From assembly GCA_035539135.1 (NCBI GenBank), contig DATLJD010000011.1:118009-182008 (forward strand): a stretch of DNA of 64,000 bases. The letters are read 5' to 3'. The notes under the pieces were generated by a model. It did not search any database and was not told the origin of the DNA. It saw nothing but the letters and a program-made list of their open reading frames with translations. Position numbers and translations under genes: made by a program. This DNA comes from JABFWF01 sp035539135. Lineage in GTDB: Bacteria; Pseudomonadota; Gammaproteobacteria; Xanthomonadales; Xanthomonadaceae. This document shows positions 1 to 9,106 of the stretch, piece by piece (position 1 is the first letter of the stretch; the number at the start of each line of letters is the position of its first letter).

Positions 1-1
1 C

Positions 2-379
2 GAGCAGGAGACCGTGTTCGGCTCGCTGGAGGCGGTGCCCGACCCACGCGAGCGGCTGCGCGCGCTGTTCCACCTGGTCGCCCACGAGGCCACCTCGCAC
101 ATCATCTACAGCGAGCTGCTGAAGGCGCTCGACCACCCGATCGTGCAGCCGGTGATCGGCCGCGTGTCGCAGCGCCGCTTCGACTACCTGACCGCCGCCT
201 TCCGCCAGGCCGGACTCGGCCGCACCGAGGCCCAGCACCGCGCGCGCCTGGCCTACGCGGCCTACGTGGGCTTCCTCCAGCTCAGCCTGCAGCTGACCCA
301 GCCGCGGCTGGCGCACGAGGAGTTCGAGGCCTACGTCGAGCACGTCATGGCGACCCTCATTCCGGGCGCCGCCGGCTGA
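2..379 (+). CDS. TetR-family transcriptional regulator, C-terminal part (5' end outside window)
   Basis: The reading frame is open from the first complete codon and runs to a TGA at 377-379, so the N-terminal helix-turn-helix lies upstream of the window. The visible 125 residues are all helical. They resemble the ligand-binding and dimerisation domain of TetR regulators, with a phrase like RLRALFHLVAHEA near the start and a Leu/Tyr-rich helix (AAYVGFLQLSLQL) towards the end. The ligand and target are unknown. The gene ends about 40 bases before pckG on the same strand, but nothing shows that it controls pckG. The family call rests on the C-terminal domain only, which is the variable part. Confidence 0.7.
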   Translation, partial: EQETVFGSLEAVPDPRERLRALFHLVAHEATSHIIYSELLKALDHPIVQPVIGRVSQRRFDYLTAAFRQAGLGRTEAQHRARLAYAAYVGFLQLSLQLTQPRLAHEEFEAYVEHVMATLIPGAAG

Positions 380-420
380 CCGCCGGCCCACCAGATTCCA
401 TTGCAAGCGAGGTGACCGTT

Positions 421-2226
421 TTGAACGCAGCGATCCAGGACAAGGCATCCGGCTGGAGCGAGGAGGACGCGATGGGAAGCCGGCTCGACGCCCTCAACCA
501 GTGGGTGCTGGAAGTCGCCCGCCACGCGCAGCCCGCCGCGATCCACTGGTGCGACGGCAGCGACAGCGAGAACGCGCAGCTGGTCGCGAAGATGGAGGCC
601 GACGGCACCCTGGTCCGCCTCAACCAGGACACCCACCCGAACAGCTGGCTGCACCGCTCGCACCCGGACGACGTCGCGCGCGTCGAGCACCTGACCTTCG
701 TGTGCACCAGCGAGCGCGACGACGCCGGGCCGAACAACCACTGGATGCCGCCGGCCGAGGCGCACGCGAAGATCGACGCGCTGTTCGCCGGCTGCATGCA
801 GGGCCGCACCATGTACGTGATCCCCTACTGCATGGGGCCGATCGGCTCGCCGCTGTCGCGCTGCGGCGTGGAGATCACCGATTCGCCGTACGTGGTCGCC
901 AACATGCGGATCATGACCCGCATGGGCGCGGCGGCGCTGGCGCGGATCGAGCGCGAGGGCGGCTTCGTGCGCGGCCTGCACTCGATCGGCGAGCTCGATC
1001 CGGAGCGCCGCTTCATCATGCATTTCCCGGAGGAGCTGACGATCAAGTCGTACGGCTCGGGCTACGGCGGCAACGCGCTGCTCGGCAAGAAGTGCCACGC
1101 GCTGCGCATCGCCTCGCACCAGGCGCGCAGCGAGGGTTGGCTGGCCGAGCACATGCTGATCCTCGGCATCGAGAACCCGCAGGGCGAGACGCACTACATC
1201 GCCGCGGCGTTCCCGTCGGCCTGCGGCAAGACCAACCTGGCCATGCTGATCCCGCCGGAGGGCTATCGCCGCGACGGCTGGAAGGTTTGGACCATCGGCG
1301 ACGACATCTGCTGGATGCGCCCGGGCGCCGACGGCCGCCTGTACGCGATCAACCCGGAGGCCGGCTTCTTCGGCGTGGCGCCCGGCACCTCGAAGAAGTC
1401 GAATCCGAACGCGCTCGAGACGATCCAGAAGAACACCATCTTCACCAACGTCGGGGTGACCGCCGACGGCCAGCCGTGGTGGGAAGGCATCGACAACGGT
1501 CAGGTGCCGGTCACCGACTGGCGCGGCGAGCCCTACGATCCGGCCAAGCGCCCGGCCGCGCACCCGAATTCGCGCTTCACCGTGAGCGCGCGGCAGTGCC
1601 CGAGCTGGTCGCCGATGGCGGAGGACGCGCAGGGCGTGCCGATTTCCGCGATCGTGTTCGGCGGCCGTCGCGCGTCGCTGGTGCCGCTGGTGTTCGAGGC
1701 GCGCGACTGGACGCACGGCGTGCTGGTCGGCGCGTCGATGGGTTCGGAGACGACCGCCGCGGCAACCGGCGCGGTCGGCGTGATGCGCCGCGACCCGATG
1801 GCGATGAAGCCGTTCTGCGGCTACAACTTCGCCGACTACTTCGCGCACTGGCTGTCGTTCGACAAGCCCGGCGCGAAGCTGCCCAAGGTCTTCCACGTCA
1901 ACTGGTTCCGCAAGGGCGACGACGGCAGGTTCCTGTGGCCGGGATTCGGCGACAACCTGCGCGTGCTGGAGTGGATGATCAAGCGCGCGCAAGGCGGGGT
2001 CGGCGCGGTGGAGACGCCGATCGGCAACCTGCCGCGCGAGGGCGACGTCAACCTCGACGGCGTCGCCCTGTCGGACGAGGCGCGCGCCAAGCTGTTCGGC
2101 TTCGACCGCGCCGGCTGGCAGGCGGAATTCGCCGGCATCGGCGAGTACCTCGCCGAGTACGGCCCGCGCATGCCGCAGGCGCTGAAGGACGAGCAGCAGC
2201 GCATCGCGGCGGCCCTGGCCGAGTGA
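421..2226 (+). CDS. pckG: Phosphoenolpyruvate carboxykinase, GTP-dependent
   Basis: This cytoplasmic enzyme of gluconeogenesis converts oxaloacetate and GTP to phosphoenolpyruvate, GDP and CO2. The protein is full length at about 601 residues. The kinase loop FPSACGKTN is at about 264-272, and other family signatures are visible (CHALRIAS, and NWFRKGDDGRFLWPGFGDN near the C-terminus). The start is uncertain. TTG at 421 has a GAGGTGA ribosome site at good spacing and gives LNAAIQDK, which matches my memory of Xanthomonas N-termini. GTG at 412 is in frame with no room for a ribosome site, and ATG at 472 has AGGAGG five bases upstream. The stop overlaps the GTG start of the next gene. Confidence 0.96.
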   Translation: MNAAIQDKASGWSEEDAMGSRLDALNQWVLEVARHAQPAAIHWCDGSDSENAQLVAKMEADGTLVRLNQDTHPNSWLHRSHPDDVARVEHLTFVCTSERDDAGPNNHWMPPAEAHAKIDALFAGCMQGRTMYVIPYCMGPIGSPLSRCGVEITDSPYVVANMRIMTRMGAAALARIEREGGFVRGLHSIGELDPERRFIMHFPEELTIKSYGSGYGGNALLGKKCHALRIASHQARSEGWLAEHMLILGIENPQGETHYIAAAFPSACGKTNLAMLIPPEGYRRDGWKVWTIGDDICWMRPGADGRLYAINPEAGFFGVAPGTSKKSNPNALETIQKNTIFTNVGVTADGQPWWEGIDNGQVPVTDWRGEPYDPAKRPAAHPNSRFTVSARQCPSWSPMAEDAQGVPISAIVFGGRRASLVPLVFEARDWTHGVLVGASMGSETTAAATGAVGVMRRDPMAMKPFCGYNFADYFAHWLSFDKPGAKLPKVFHVNWFRKGDDGRFLWPGFGDNLRVLEWMIKRAQGGVGAVETPIGNLPREGDVNLDGVALSDEARAKLFGFDRAGWQAEFAGIGEYLAEYGPRMPQALKDEQQRIAAALAE

Positions 2227-3521
2227 ACGCGACGCCGGCGGACCCGCGCGGGGAGGTGCAACGCCACCTCGCCGCCGGGGACCTGCGCCGCGCGCGCGAG
2301 GTCAGCGCGGCATTGCTAGAACGCGATCCGGCGGACACCGGCGCCCAGGTGCTGCACGCCACGGTGCTGATGGCCGGCGGCGACTGGCGGGCTGCCGCCG
2401 AACTGCTGGAATCCGGCGCGGCCCAGGACGACGCGCCGTACCCGGTCGCCGCGCGCTACGCGATCAGCCGCGCCGCGCTCGGTGACGCGCAGGCCGCGGC
2501 GCCGGCCTTCCGCAAGGCGCTGGCGGCGCGGCCCGCGGACTTCACGTTGCGCCTGGCCTACGGCGAAACCCTGGATGCGCTCGGCGAGGGCGACGCTGCC
2601 GTGCAGGCCCTGTTCCGTGCGGTCTGCGACGCGCAGAAGCAGGGCCAGTGGCTGTCGGATGCCTCCACGCCGCCCGGTCTGCGCGAGCGGGTCCGGCAGG
2701 CGATGCGCCGGATCGACGCCGGCCGGCAGGCGGCCTTCATGCAGGTGCTGGAGCCGCACGTCGCGGCGTTCGGACCCGATGCCCTGCGACGGGTGATCGA
2801 AGCGCTCGAGATCTACCTCGGCCTGCGCGCCGCGCCGCCGCGCGATCCGCGCCAACAGCCCAAGTTCTTCTGGATGCCGTCGCTGCCGCCGGTGACCTTC
2901 TTCGACCGCGCGCTGTTCCCCTGGTACGAGGCGCTGGAAGCGCGCACCGGCGAAATCCGCGCCGAGGCGCTGGCGCGCCTGCAGGAAGCACGCGGGCTGG
3001 AGCCCTTCCTCGGCACGACCGACAAGGCGGTCGAGGCGGCCTACCTCGCGGGCGACGAGAGCTCGCGCGCCTGGGACGCGTACTTCTTCTTCCGCCACGG
3101 CACGCGCTTCGACGACCACCACGCCGCCTGCCCGCGCACCTCGGCGGCGCTCGACGGCGTGCCGCTCACCCGCATCCGCGAGCACGCGCCGGAAGTGCTG
3201 TATTCGGTGCTGGCGCCGCGCTCGCACATCACCCCGCACCACGGCGTCACCAATACCCGCGTGGTCACCCACCTGCCGCTGGTGATCCCCGAGGGTGATT
3301 GCGCGATCGTGGTCGGCGGCGACACCCACCGCTGGCAGCAGGGCCGCTGCGTCACCTTCGACGACAGCATGCTGCACGAGGCATGGAACCGCAGCGACGA
3401 AACCCGCGTGGTGATGATCCTCGACACCTGGAACCCCTACCTCGAGGAACCCGAGCGGATCGCGCTGGGCGACCTGGTGGAGCGCATCGGCGACTTCAAC
3501 GCAGCCGCCGGCACCCGCTGA
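2223..3521 (+). CDS. TPR-containing aspartyl/asparaginyl beta-hydroxylase family protein
   Basis: The protein has 432 residues. Roughly 1-250 are TPR-like alpha-helical repeats, and the C-terminal third is an aspartyl/asparaginyl beta-hydroxylase domain, a 2-oxoglutarate and Fe(II) oxygenase of the jelly-roll type. The candidate iron ligands are in SHITPHHGVTN (His339-340) and MLHEAWNRS (His385). As is usual for this family, the HxD acidic ligand is absent. Family members hydroxylate protein side chains or related substrates; the substrate here is unknown. The GTG start overlaps the pckG stop (GTGA), which suggests read-through from pckG. The 3' end is only three bases from the convergent dioxygenase gene 3525-4091, so the two hydroxylases lie tail to tail. 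Confidence 0.85.
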   Translation: MNATPADPRGEVQRHLAAGDLRRAREVSAALLERDPADTGAQVLHATVLMAGGDWRAAAELLESGAAQDDAPYPVAARYAISRAALGDAQAAAPAFRKALAARPADFTLRLAYGETLDALGEGDAAVQALFRAVCDAQKQGQWLSDASTPPGLRERVRQAMRRIDAGRQAAFMQVLEPHVAAFGPDALRRVIEALEIYLGLRAAPPRDPRQQPKFFWMPSLPPVTFFDRALFPWYEALEARTGEIRAEALARLQEARGLEPFLGTTDKAVEAAYLAGDESSRAWDAYFFFRHGTRFDDHHAACPRTSAALDGVPLTRIREHAPEVLYSVLAPRSHITPHHGVTNTRVVTHLPLVIPEGDCAIVVGGDTHRWQQGRCVTFDDSMLHEAWNRSDETRVVMILDTWNPYLEEPERIALGDLVERIGDFNAAAGTR

Positions 3522-3524
3522 CGG

Positions 3525-4091
3525 TCAAAACATCAGGTAGGTCGAGAGGATGTACTTGTCGCCGCTGACCGGCGGCAGTCCGGCGTGCTGGTACATCCAG
3601 TAGGGCGGGAACACCAGCAGCCGGCCCGCGCGCGGCGCGACCTTGATGCCGAGGTCGGGGAACTCGGTCTCGCCGCCCTCGGCGACGTCGTTGAGGTACC
3701 ACAGGAACACCAGGTAGCGGCCGCAGACCTCGTCCAGCGAATCGAAGTGCAGCTGGAAGCCTTCCTGGCCGCCGGGACGGTAGCACTTGAGGATCAGGCG
3801 ATCGGTGCGCGGGCGCATCGGCACCGCGATGCGCAGGCCGACATCGGCGTTGTAGCGCGCCAGCGCCGCCTCGATCTTCGACAGGAAGAAGCCGCGGAAC
3901 GCGTCGTCGGCCAGCCGGCCGACGTCGAGCTCGGTCCACTCGCTGTCCTCCAGCCCAGCGCGCACGCCGCGGCCGTTGCGGAAGTGCTGGGCGACGGTCT
4001 GCTCGAAATTCCCCACCAGCTGGGCGCAGAACGGCGCCGGCAACGAATCGTCGTAGACGCGGACGTAGTCGGCGAGCGCCTGCCTGCTCAT
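3525..4091 (-). CDS. 2-oxoglutarate/Fe(II)-dependent dioxygenase (prolyl 4-hydroxylase-like)
   Basis: This 188-residue protein consists of a single double-stranded beta-helix domain. The iron triad is visible as H115-x-D117 (QLHFDSLDE) and H169 (YQHAG). A lysine follows in GDKYILSTYL, where the 2-oxoglutarate carboxylate is normally held. It resembles the prolyl 4-hydroxylase alpha-subunit/PKHD branch, which hydroxylates protein or peptide side chains. The start codon overlaps the stop of the upstream TPR-sulfotransferase (ATGA), so the two are translationally coupled and probably act on the same target. The substrate cannot be read from sequence. Confidence 0.88.
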   Translation of the reverse strand: MSRQALADYVRVYDDSLPAPFCAQLVGNFEQTVAQHFRNGRGVRAGLEDSEWTELDVGRLADDAFRGFFLSKIEAALARYNADVGLRIAVPMRPRTDRLILKCYRPGGQEGFQLHFDSLDEVCGRYLVFLWYLNDVAEGGETEFPDLGIKVAPRAGRLLVFPPYWMYQHAGLPPVSGDKYILSTYLMF

Positions 4092-5908
4092 GCGAAGTCG
4101 TAGCCCCAGTGGTCGGCGACCGGCTGCAGGATCGGCAGCGCCGCGTCGAAATGGCGCCGGTAGGCATGCCAGCGCGCTACCGCGCGGGTGTTGACCGGCT
4201 CGATCACCTGCGAGTAGCTCGGCGTGCTGATGTAGCCCTTGCGCGCGGCGTGCTCGGAAAAGCGGGCGAGCGGCGCGCGGTCGGCGATCCGCAGGAATTC
4301 GGCGATCCGTCCCACCTGCGCGGGGAAGTCGGCGCAGGTCTCCTCGTAGCGGAGCTGCAGCACCTCCGGGCGGAGCAGGTCCTGGTGGTGGATCCAGTTG
4401 CGCATCGCGTTGACGTAGCTCTTCGCCAGCCGCTCCAGGCTGGAGCACAGGACCATGAAGGCCGGCGAGCGGAAGTTCTGCATGTAGCAGCTCAGCACCA
4501 CGTCGCAGGGATGGCGCAGCGCGAGGATAATGCGCGCGGCCGGGAACATCCGCCGGATCACCGGCAGCCGCAGCAGGTTAAGCGGGTTCTTGTCGACCAG
4601 GGTCTGCCCCGGACCGACGTCGAGGATGCGGCCGACCTCCTGCCAGTACACGGCGCGCATGCGCGCGACCTCGTCGGAGGACAGCCGGTCGAGCTGGTGC
4701 GGGTAGTCGTGCCCGAGCGCCTGCATTTCCTCGATGCAGCGCTGCAGGATCGGCTGCTCGTCCATCGAGACGAAGCCCGGGTGGGCGTCGAGCATCTGCT
4801 CCAGCATGGTGGTGCCGGAACGCGGGAAGCCGACGATGAAGACCGGCTGCGGGCCCTCGGCCTCGCGCGCCGCGGCGAAGCCGCATTCCTCCGGCTGCAT
4901 CAGCCGGGTTGCGATCTGCAGCGGCTCCTCGCCGCTGTGGGCGACCGCGGGCACGATCTCCGCCGCGAGCGCGAAATGGATCGCGTGCGCCTGCGCAAGC
5001 GCTTCCATCGCAGCGTCGGGCCGGCCCTGCTTGTCGGCGATCGCGCCGAGGGTGAACAGAGCGCTCGCGCGTGCGGTGTCGGGCAACTTGCCCGCAAGCA
5101 GTTCCTCGGTGAGCGCCTGCGCCCGCGGGTAGTCCTTCGCCCGCATCGCCAGCGCGCCCTCCACGGTCAGGATGTCGCTGCGCAGGTCGGGATCGTCCGC
5201 TCCCGGCGCGGCGCGCACGCGGTCGAGCAGGGCGCGGGCCTCGTCGAGGCGGTTGGTGCGCTCGCGCAGCATCGCCAGGCGCGCCAGCGCGCGGCCGTCG
5301 CCCGGGCCCAGCGTGCGCGGATCCAGCACCTGTTCGGCGTCCTCGGTGCGGCCGACGTGGATCAGCGCCATCGCCAGGTCGTGGCGTAGTTCGCCCTCGG
5401 CCTCGGCCCAGCGTTCGCGTGGCGGGATCAATTGTTCGGCGCGGCGCAGGTCGCCGCACTCGAAACAGGCGATCGCCGCGTGGATGGCGCCGGGCAGGAA
5501 GGTTGGGTCGGCCTCCACCGCATCGAGGAAACGGTGGCGGGCCGCGCCCAGCCGGCCCATGTCCAGCATCAGCAGGCCGAGATTGGCCAGCGTGCTTGCG
5601 GCCCTGGGCGCGAGCTCCAGCGAGCGTCCGAAGGCGGCCTCGGCCTCGGCGTAGCGGCCGGCCAGGCGCAGCATGTAGCCGAGGTTGGCCCAGTATTCGG
5701 GGGTCCGCGGGTAGGCTCGGGTGAGGGCCTCGAAGGCCTCGGCCGCCTGCGTGTGGCGCCCCGCGGCGTGTTCGGCCATCGCCAGCACGGTCAGTGCGGC
5801 CTCGTCGGCCGGGCGCGATTCCAGCACCCGCCGGCAGCCCAGCGCGGCGTCGCCGAAGCGGCCGGTCCGGTAGGCGGCGATGGCATCGTCCAACGTGCTG
5901 GCCTGCAT
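4088..5908 (-). CDS. TPR-sulfotransferase fusion protein
   Basis: The protein has 606 residues. About 1-330 are tandem TPR repeats, with several copies of the W/L/G/Y/A/F pattern, and about 350-606 form a PAPS-dependent sulfotransferase domain. The 5'-phosphosulfate loop is clear (VGFPRSGTTMLEQM, around residue 360). A 3'-phosphate motif of the LRHPCDVVLSCY type follows. Such fusions transfer sulfate from PAPS to an acceptor that the TPR arm is thought to recruit. The domain is of the broad group that includes tyrosylprotein sulfotransferases, but the acceptor is unknown. There is no signal peptide. The ATG has a GGGG ribosome site that directly follows the U-tract of the terminator at 5920-5953. 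The 3' end overlaps the dioxygenase start. Confidence 0.9.
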   Translation of the reverse strand: MQASTLDDAIAAYRTGRFGDAALGCRRVLESRPADEAALTVLAMAEHAAGRHTQAAEAFEALTRAYPRTPEYWANLGYMLRLAGRYAEAEAAFGRSLELAPRAASTLANLGLLMLDMGRLGAARHRFLDAVEADPTFLPGAIHAAIACFECGDLRRAEQLIPPRERWAEAEGELRHDLAMALIHVGRTEDAEQVLDPRTLGPGDGRALARLAMLRERTNRLDEARALLDRVRAAPGADDPDLRSDILTVEGALAMRAKDYPRAQALTEELLAGKLPDTARASALFTLGAIADKQGRPDAAMEALAQAHAIHFALAAEIVPAVAHSGEEPLQIATRLMQPEECGFAAAREAEGPQPVFIVGFPRSGTTMLEQMLDAHPGFVSMDEQPILQRCIEEMQALGHDYPHQLDRLSSDEVARMRAVYWQEVGRILDVGPGQTLVDKNPLNLLRLPVIRRMFPAARIILALRHPCDVVLSCYMQNFRSPAFMVLCSSLERLAKSYVNAMRNWIHHQDLLRPEVLQLRYEETCADFPAQVGRIAEFLRIADRAPLARFSEHAARKGYISTPSYSQVIEPVNTRAVARWHAYRRHFDAALPILQPVADHWGYDFA

Positions 5909-5919
5909 GGAAGCCCCGC

Positions 5920-5953
5920 AAAGAAAAGGGCCGCACGGTTTCCCGTGCGGCCC
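5920..5953 (-). terminator. Intrinsic terminator between TonB receptor and sulfotransferase
   Basis: A perfect 11-base inverted repeat (GGGCCGCACGG at 5928-5938 and its complement at 5943-5953) encloses a 4-base loop. On the minus strand it is followed by TTTTCTTT. It lies 26 bases after the TonB receptor stop and 12 bases before the sulfotransferase ATG, so it should reduce rather than exclude downstream transcription. Confidence 0.88.
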
Positions 5954-5979
5954 CGAAGTCTAGCAATTGCCTCGATGGA

Positions 5980-8904
5980 TCAGAACTTGACGGTGTAACG
6001 GGCCCAGAAGTAGCGGCCGACCGCGTCGAAGCTGCTGACGTCGGTGTTGGCGTTGAGCACGTTGTTCTGGAACATCATCGGCGGCTGCTTGTCGAACACG
6101 TTGTCCACGCCGACCTCGATCCGCGAGTTGATCGAGGGCAGGGCATAACCGACGTTCAGGCTGTGCAGCGTGTAGCTGCCGTAGTTCAGCTCGACGCCCG
6201 GGATGCCGCCGTCGGCGCTGGTGCCCTGGCGGACGTCCGCGTTGCCGAGGTCGAACGGCCCGATGTAGCGCATGCGCCAGCTCGCGCTCCAGTCACCCAT
6301 GGACCAGTTGGTGAACAGGCGGCCACGGATACGCGAGTACATGCCGTAATCCTTGTTGTAGTGGCCGGCGATGTGCACGATCGGATCCAGGTCGCTGCCC
6401 GTATCGACGTCGTTGTCCCAACGCGCGATGTAGGTGCTGTCCAGGCCGAAGGTCCAGCTGCCGAACGCGGTGTCGGGCAGGCGGTAGCGGAGCGCCAGGT
6501 CCCAGCCCTTCACGTCCAGGCGGCCGAGGTTGACGGTCGGCTGCGCGATGAAGTTGATCTGGCCGTCCGTGAAGCGGTTGATGAACGGGCAGAACGGGCT
6601 GTTGTTGTCGTTGTAGCAGGCGTTGAGCACGGTCTGCGCGCCGACGGTGACGATGTTGTCGTCCAGGAACATGCGCCAGTAGTCGAGGCTCGCCGAGAAG
6701 CCCGGCAGCCAGCTCGGGTCGTACACCAGGCCCCAGTCGAACGACTTGCCCTGCTCGGGCTGCAGGTCGTAACCGGCGGCGACCGAACCGGACACGACGC
6801 CGTTGGTCTGGCTCAGGCCGGTCGAGGTGATGCCACCCGCCGGGATGTTGGTGGCGCCCGTGGCCGGACCGCAGGCCGCGGCATGCGCCGGGTCGTTGGT
6901 GTAGCCCACGCACGGATCGTCCGCCGTCGGCGCGTTGCCCTGCGGACCCGCGAACAGGTCGCCGATGCTCGGCGCGCGGAAGACCTCGGCCACCGTGCCG
7001 CGCAGCAGCAGGTCGTCCATCGGACGCCATTCCACCTGCAGCTTGCTGTTGGTGGTGCCGCCGAAGTTGCTGTAGTCGGAGTAGCGGGTACCGAAGGTCA
7101 CGTTCAGCGCCTTGGCGAAGGCCACGTCCTTCAGCACCGGGACGAACAGCTCGGCGTACAGCTCGCCGACGTCGAAGCCGCCGTGCAGCGGGGTCGAGCA
7201 GGCTTCCTGCGAGATCGAGCAGGTGCCGTCCGGACGCGCGATCGCGGTGTAGTCCACCTCGCTGCGCTGGTACTCCTTGCGCCACGCCGCGCCGAACGCC
7301 AGCTGGGCTGCGCCCGCCGGCAGGTCGAACAGCTCGCCCGAGGCGTTGGCCTCGAAGCCGCGCTGCACGTAGGTGGTGGAGTAGATCGGACGCGACTCGA
7401 ACGCCGACAGCGTGGCGATCGTCTGCGGATCGTTGATGTTGAACACGTTGAGCGGGGTGCAGGCCGTCAGCGGGATCGGGTTGGCCGGCGTGCCGCAGGT
7501 CACGATGCCGGTGGCCGGATCGAGGAACGACGGGCCCAGCGCGTCAGCCAGACCGGCGTAGTCCATGTAGCCGTAGCTCTGGTTGTACTGCGAGATGTGG
7601 CCGTAGTTCAGCGCGAAGTCCCACTTCCAGGTCTCGCCGAGGAAGCCTTCCAGGCCGGCGACCAGCTGGTCGGTGGTGGTGCTGTACAGCGAGCGGCGCT
7701 GGCCGACCGAGGTCCAGCGGCTGCGGAAGTCCTGGCCGTTGATCGTGTCGTTGCGGCCGAAGTCGACGCCGAACGGGTTGTAGTAGTTGTCGGCCGAGAT
7801 CACCACCGCGTCACCGCGGGCGTCGAACGGCAGCGCGGCGATCGCGAAGTTCGCCGAGGTCTTGTTGTGGTAGTACTCGATGAAGCCGTTGACGTCGTCG
7901 GTCATCTGGTAGTTGCCCAGGAAGAACGCGTTGGTGCGCTCCTGCGGGGTCATCACCAGGTTGACCGCCTGGTAGTTGTAGGCGTCCTCGGAACCGACGT
8001 AGCAACGGTAGTCGTTGATCGGATCGGTGCCGGCGGCGCCGGGGATCAGGGTGACGTTGTTGCAGCCCAGCGCGTCGACGGTCGGGTTGCCGTCCGGCAG
8101 CGCGATGAAGCCGCGCGGGTTGCGGCTCGAACCCAGCACGGTGACGTAGCCGCCGTACAGGTAGGTCGCGTCCTTCGAGTAATCGCGGTCGCCGGAGGAG
8201 ATCGCGTCGAACTTGTTGTAGTTGACGCCGGCGATGACATTGCCGCGGTCGCCGACCTGACCGAAGGTGAGCGAACCACCCTGGCGCTGGCCGTCGTCAC
8301 GGCTGGAGATGCCGTAGTCGATCGAGGCCTGCAGGCCCTCGAAGTCCTTGCGCATGATGAAGTTGACGACGCCGGCGACGGCGTCGGAGCCGTACACCGA
8401 CGAAGCGCCGACGGTCAGGACTTCGATGCGCTCGACCGCGGAGGCCGGGATCGCGTTGACGTCGGCACCGCCGTCGTTGCCGCCCTGGTGGACGACGCGG
8501 CGGCCGTTGATCAGGACCAGCGTGCGCTGCGAGCCGAGGCCGCGCAGGTCGATCGTGGACGCGCCGGTACCGCCGCCGTTGTTGACCTGCGGGTTGGTCG
8601 CGGCGCCGGCGATGTTCGGCAGCTCCTGCACGAGGTCGCCGATGGTGAGCTTGCCGGTCTTCTCGATCGCGGCGCGATCGATGGTCACGACCGGGCTGGC
8701 GTTTTCGGCGTCGACGCGGCGGATGCGCGAACCGGTCACCTCGATGCGGTCGAGGGTCGCGGCCTGCTGCTCGGCGGGCGCCGTCGCCTGGTCCGCCGGA
8801 GCGGCATCCTGCGCGAAGGCGACACCCATCCCGGCCGTGGCCGTTGCGCCCACGGCGAGCGCGAAGGTGATCGCGTCGCGGAGCTTGGTGGTCTTCAAGG
8901 TCAT
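5980..8904 (-). CDS. TonB-dependent outer-membrane receptor
   Basis: The protein has 974 residues. A signal peptide (hydrophobic core TFALAVGATATAG, cleavage near AFAQ) is followed by a Gln/Ala/Pro linker. Next come a plug domain (about 50-170, with RGLGSQRTLVLINGRR and the ASSVYGSDAVAGVVNFI phrase) and a beta-barrel ending in TVKF with the terminal Phe typical of outer-membrane proteins. Its unusual size and cysteine pairs in the extracellular loops fit the receptors for complex ligands common in this family of bacteria. It imports an unknown substrate using TonB energy. The start is ambiguous. ATG 8904 begins a normal signal peptide with GGAGAG upstream, whereas in-frame ATG 8937 has a stronger GGGGAGG site and would add 11 residues. 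Confidence 0.93.
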   Translation of the reverse strand: MTLKTTKLRDAITFALAVGATATAGMGVAFAQDAAPADQATAPAEQQAATLDRIEVTGSRIRRVDAENASPVVTIDRAAIEKTGKLTIGDLVQELPNIAGAATNPQVNNGGGTGASTIDLRGLGSQRTLVLINGRRVVHQGGNDGGADVNAIPASAVERIEVLTVGASSVYGSDAVAGVVNFIMRKDFEGLQASIDYGISSRDDGQRQGGSLTFGQVGDRGNVIAGVNYNKFDAISSGDRDYSKDATYLYGGYVTVLGSSRNPRGFIALPDGNPTVDALGCNNVTLIPGAAGTDPINDYRCYVGSEDAYNYQAVNLVMTPQERTNAFFLGNYQMTDDVNGFIEYYHNKTSANFAIAALPFDARGDAVVISADNYYNPFGVDFGRNDTINGQDFRSRWTSVGQRRSLYSTTTDQLVAGLEGFLGETWKWDFALNYGHISQYNQSYGYMDYAGLADALGPSFLDPATGIVTCGTPANPIPLTACTPLNVFNINDPQTIATLSAFESRPIYSTTYVQRGFEANASGELFDLPAGAAQLAFGAAWRKEYQRSEVDYTAIARPDGTCSISQEACSTPLHGGFDVGELYAELFVPVLKDVAFAKALNVTFGTRYSDYSNFGGTTNSKLQVEWRPMDDLLLRGTVAEVFRAPSIGDLFAGPQGNAPTADDPCVGYTNDPAHAAACGPATGATNIPAGGITSTGLSQTNGVVSGSVAAGYDLQPEQGKSFDWGLVYDPSWLPGFSASLDYWRMFLDDNIVTVGAQTVLNACYNDNNSPFCPFINRFTDGQINFIAQPTVNLGRLDVKGWDLALRYRLPDTAFGSWTFGLDSTYIARWDNDVDTGSDLDPIVHIAGHYNKDYGMYSRIRGRLFTNWSMGDWSASWRMRYIGPFDLGNADVRQGTSADGGIPGVELNYGSYTLHSLNVGYALPSINSRIEVGVDNVFDKQPPMMFQNNVLNANTDVSSFDAVGRYFWARYTVKF

Positions 8905-9106
8905 CTCTCTCTCCAAGTCGTCTTGGGTATTTCCCATGGGAACCTCCCCGGCTGGGTCAAGGAAGACACCAACAGCGGCAAGGCCGGGGCCGATAGTAGC
9001 CCCCGCTGGAGAGAAATTAAAGTGTCGTTAAAGCGCCGGAAAACCGTGCTGCAATGCACAATCCGGGATGCCGGAAACCGGCTTGGCGCGGCGCTCTCTG
9101 AACGAG

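Noticed and set aside
331..1992. Long antisense open frame across pckG
   Set aside because: It is Arg/Ala/Val-rich with no motifs and lies opposite a well-conserved enzyme; such frames are expected at this GC content.
501..2222. Upstream part of the 501-3521 frame as an N-terminal extension of the hydroxylase
   Set aside because: Bases 501-2222 in this frame overlap pckG and give low-complexity Arg/Pro sequence. The real gene starts at GTG 2223.
2040..2240. Frameshifted fusion of pckG and the hydroxylase
   Set aside because: Both proteins are complete, and the GTGA overlap is a normal coupling arrangement seen repeatedly in the window.
8904..8937. Separate small peptide gene upstream of the TonB receptor
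   Set aside because: MGNTQDDLERE is in frame with the receptor and has no stop before it, so it is only an alternative start.
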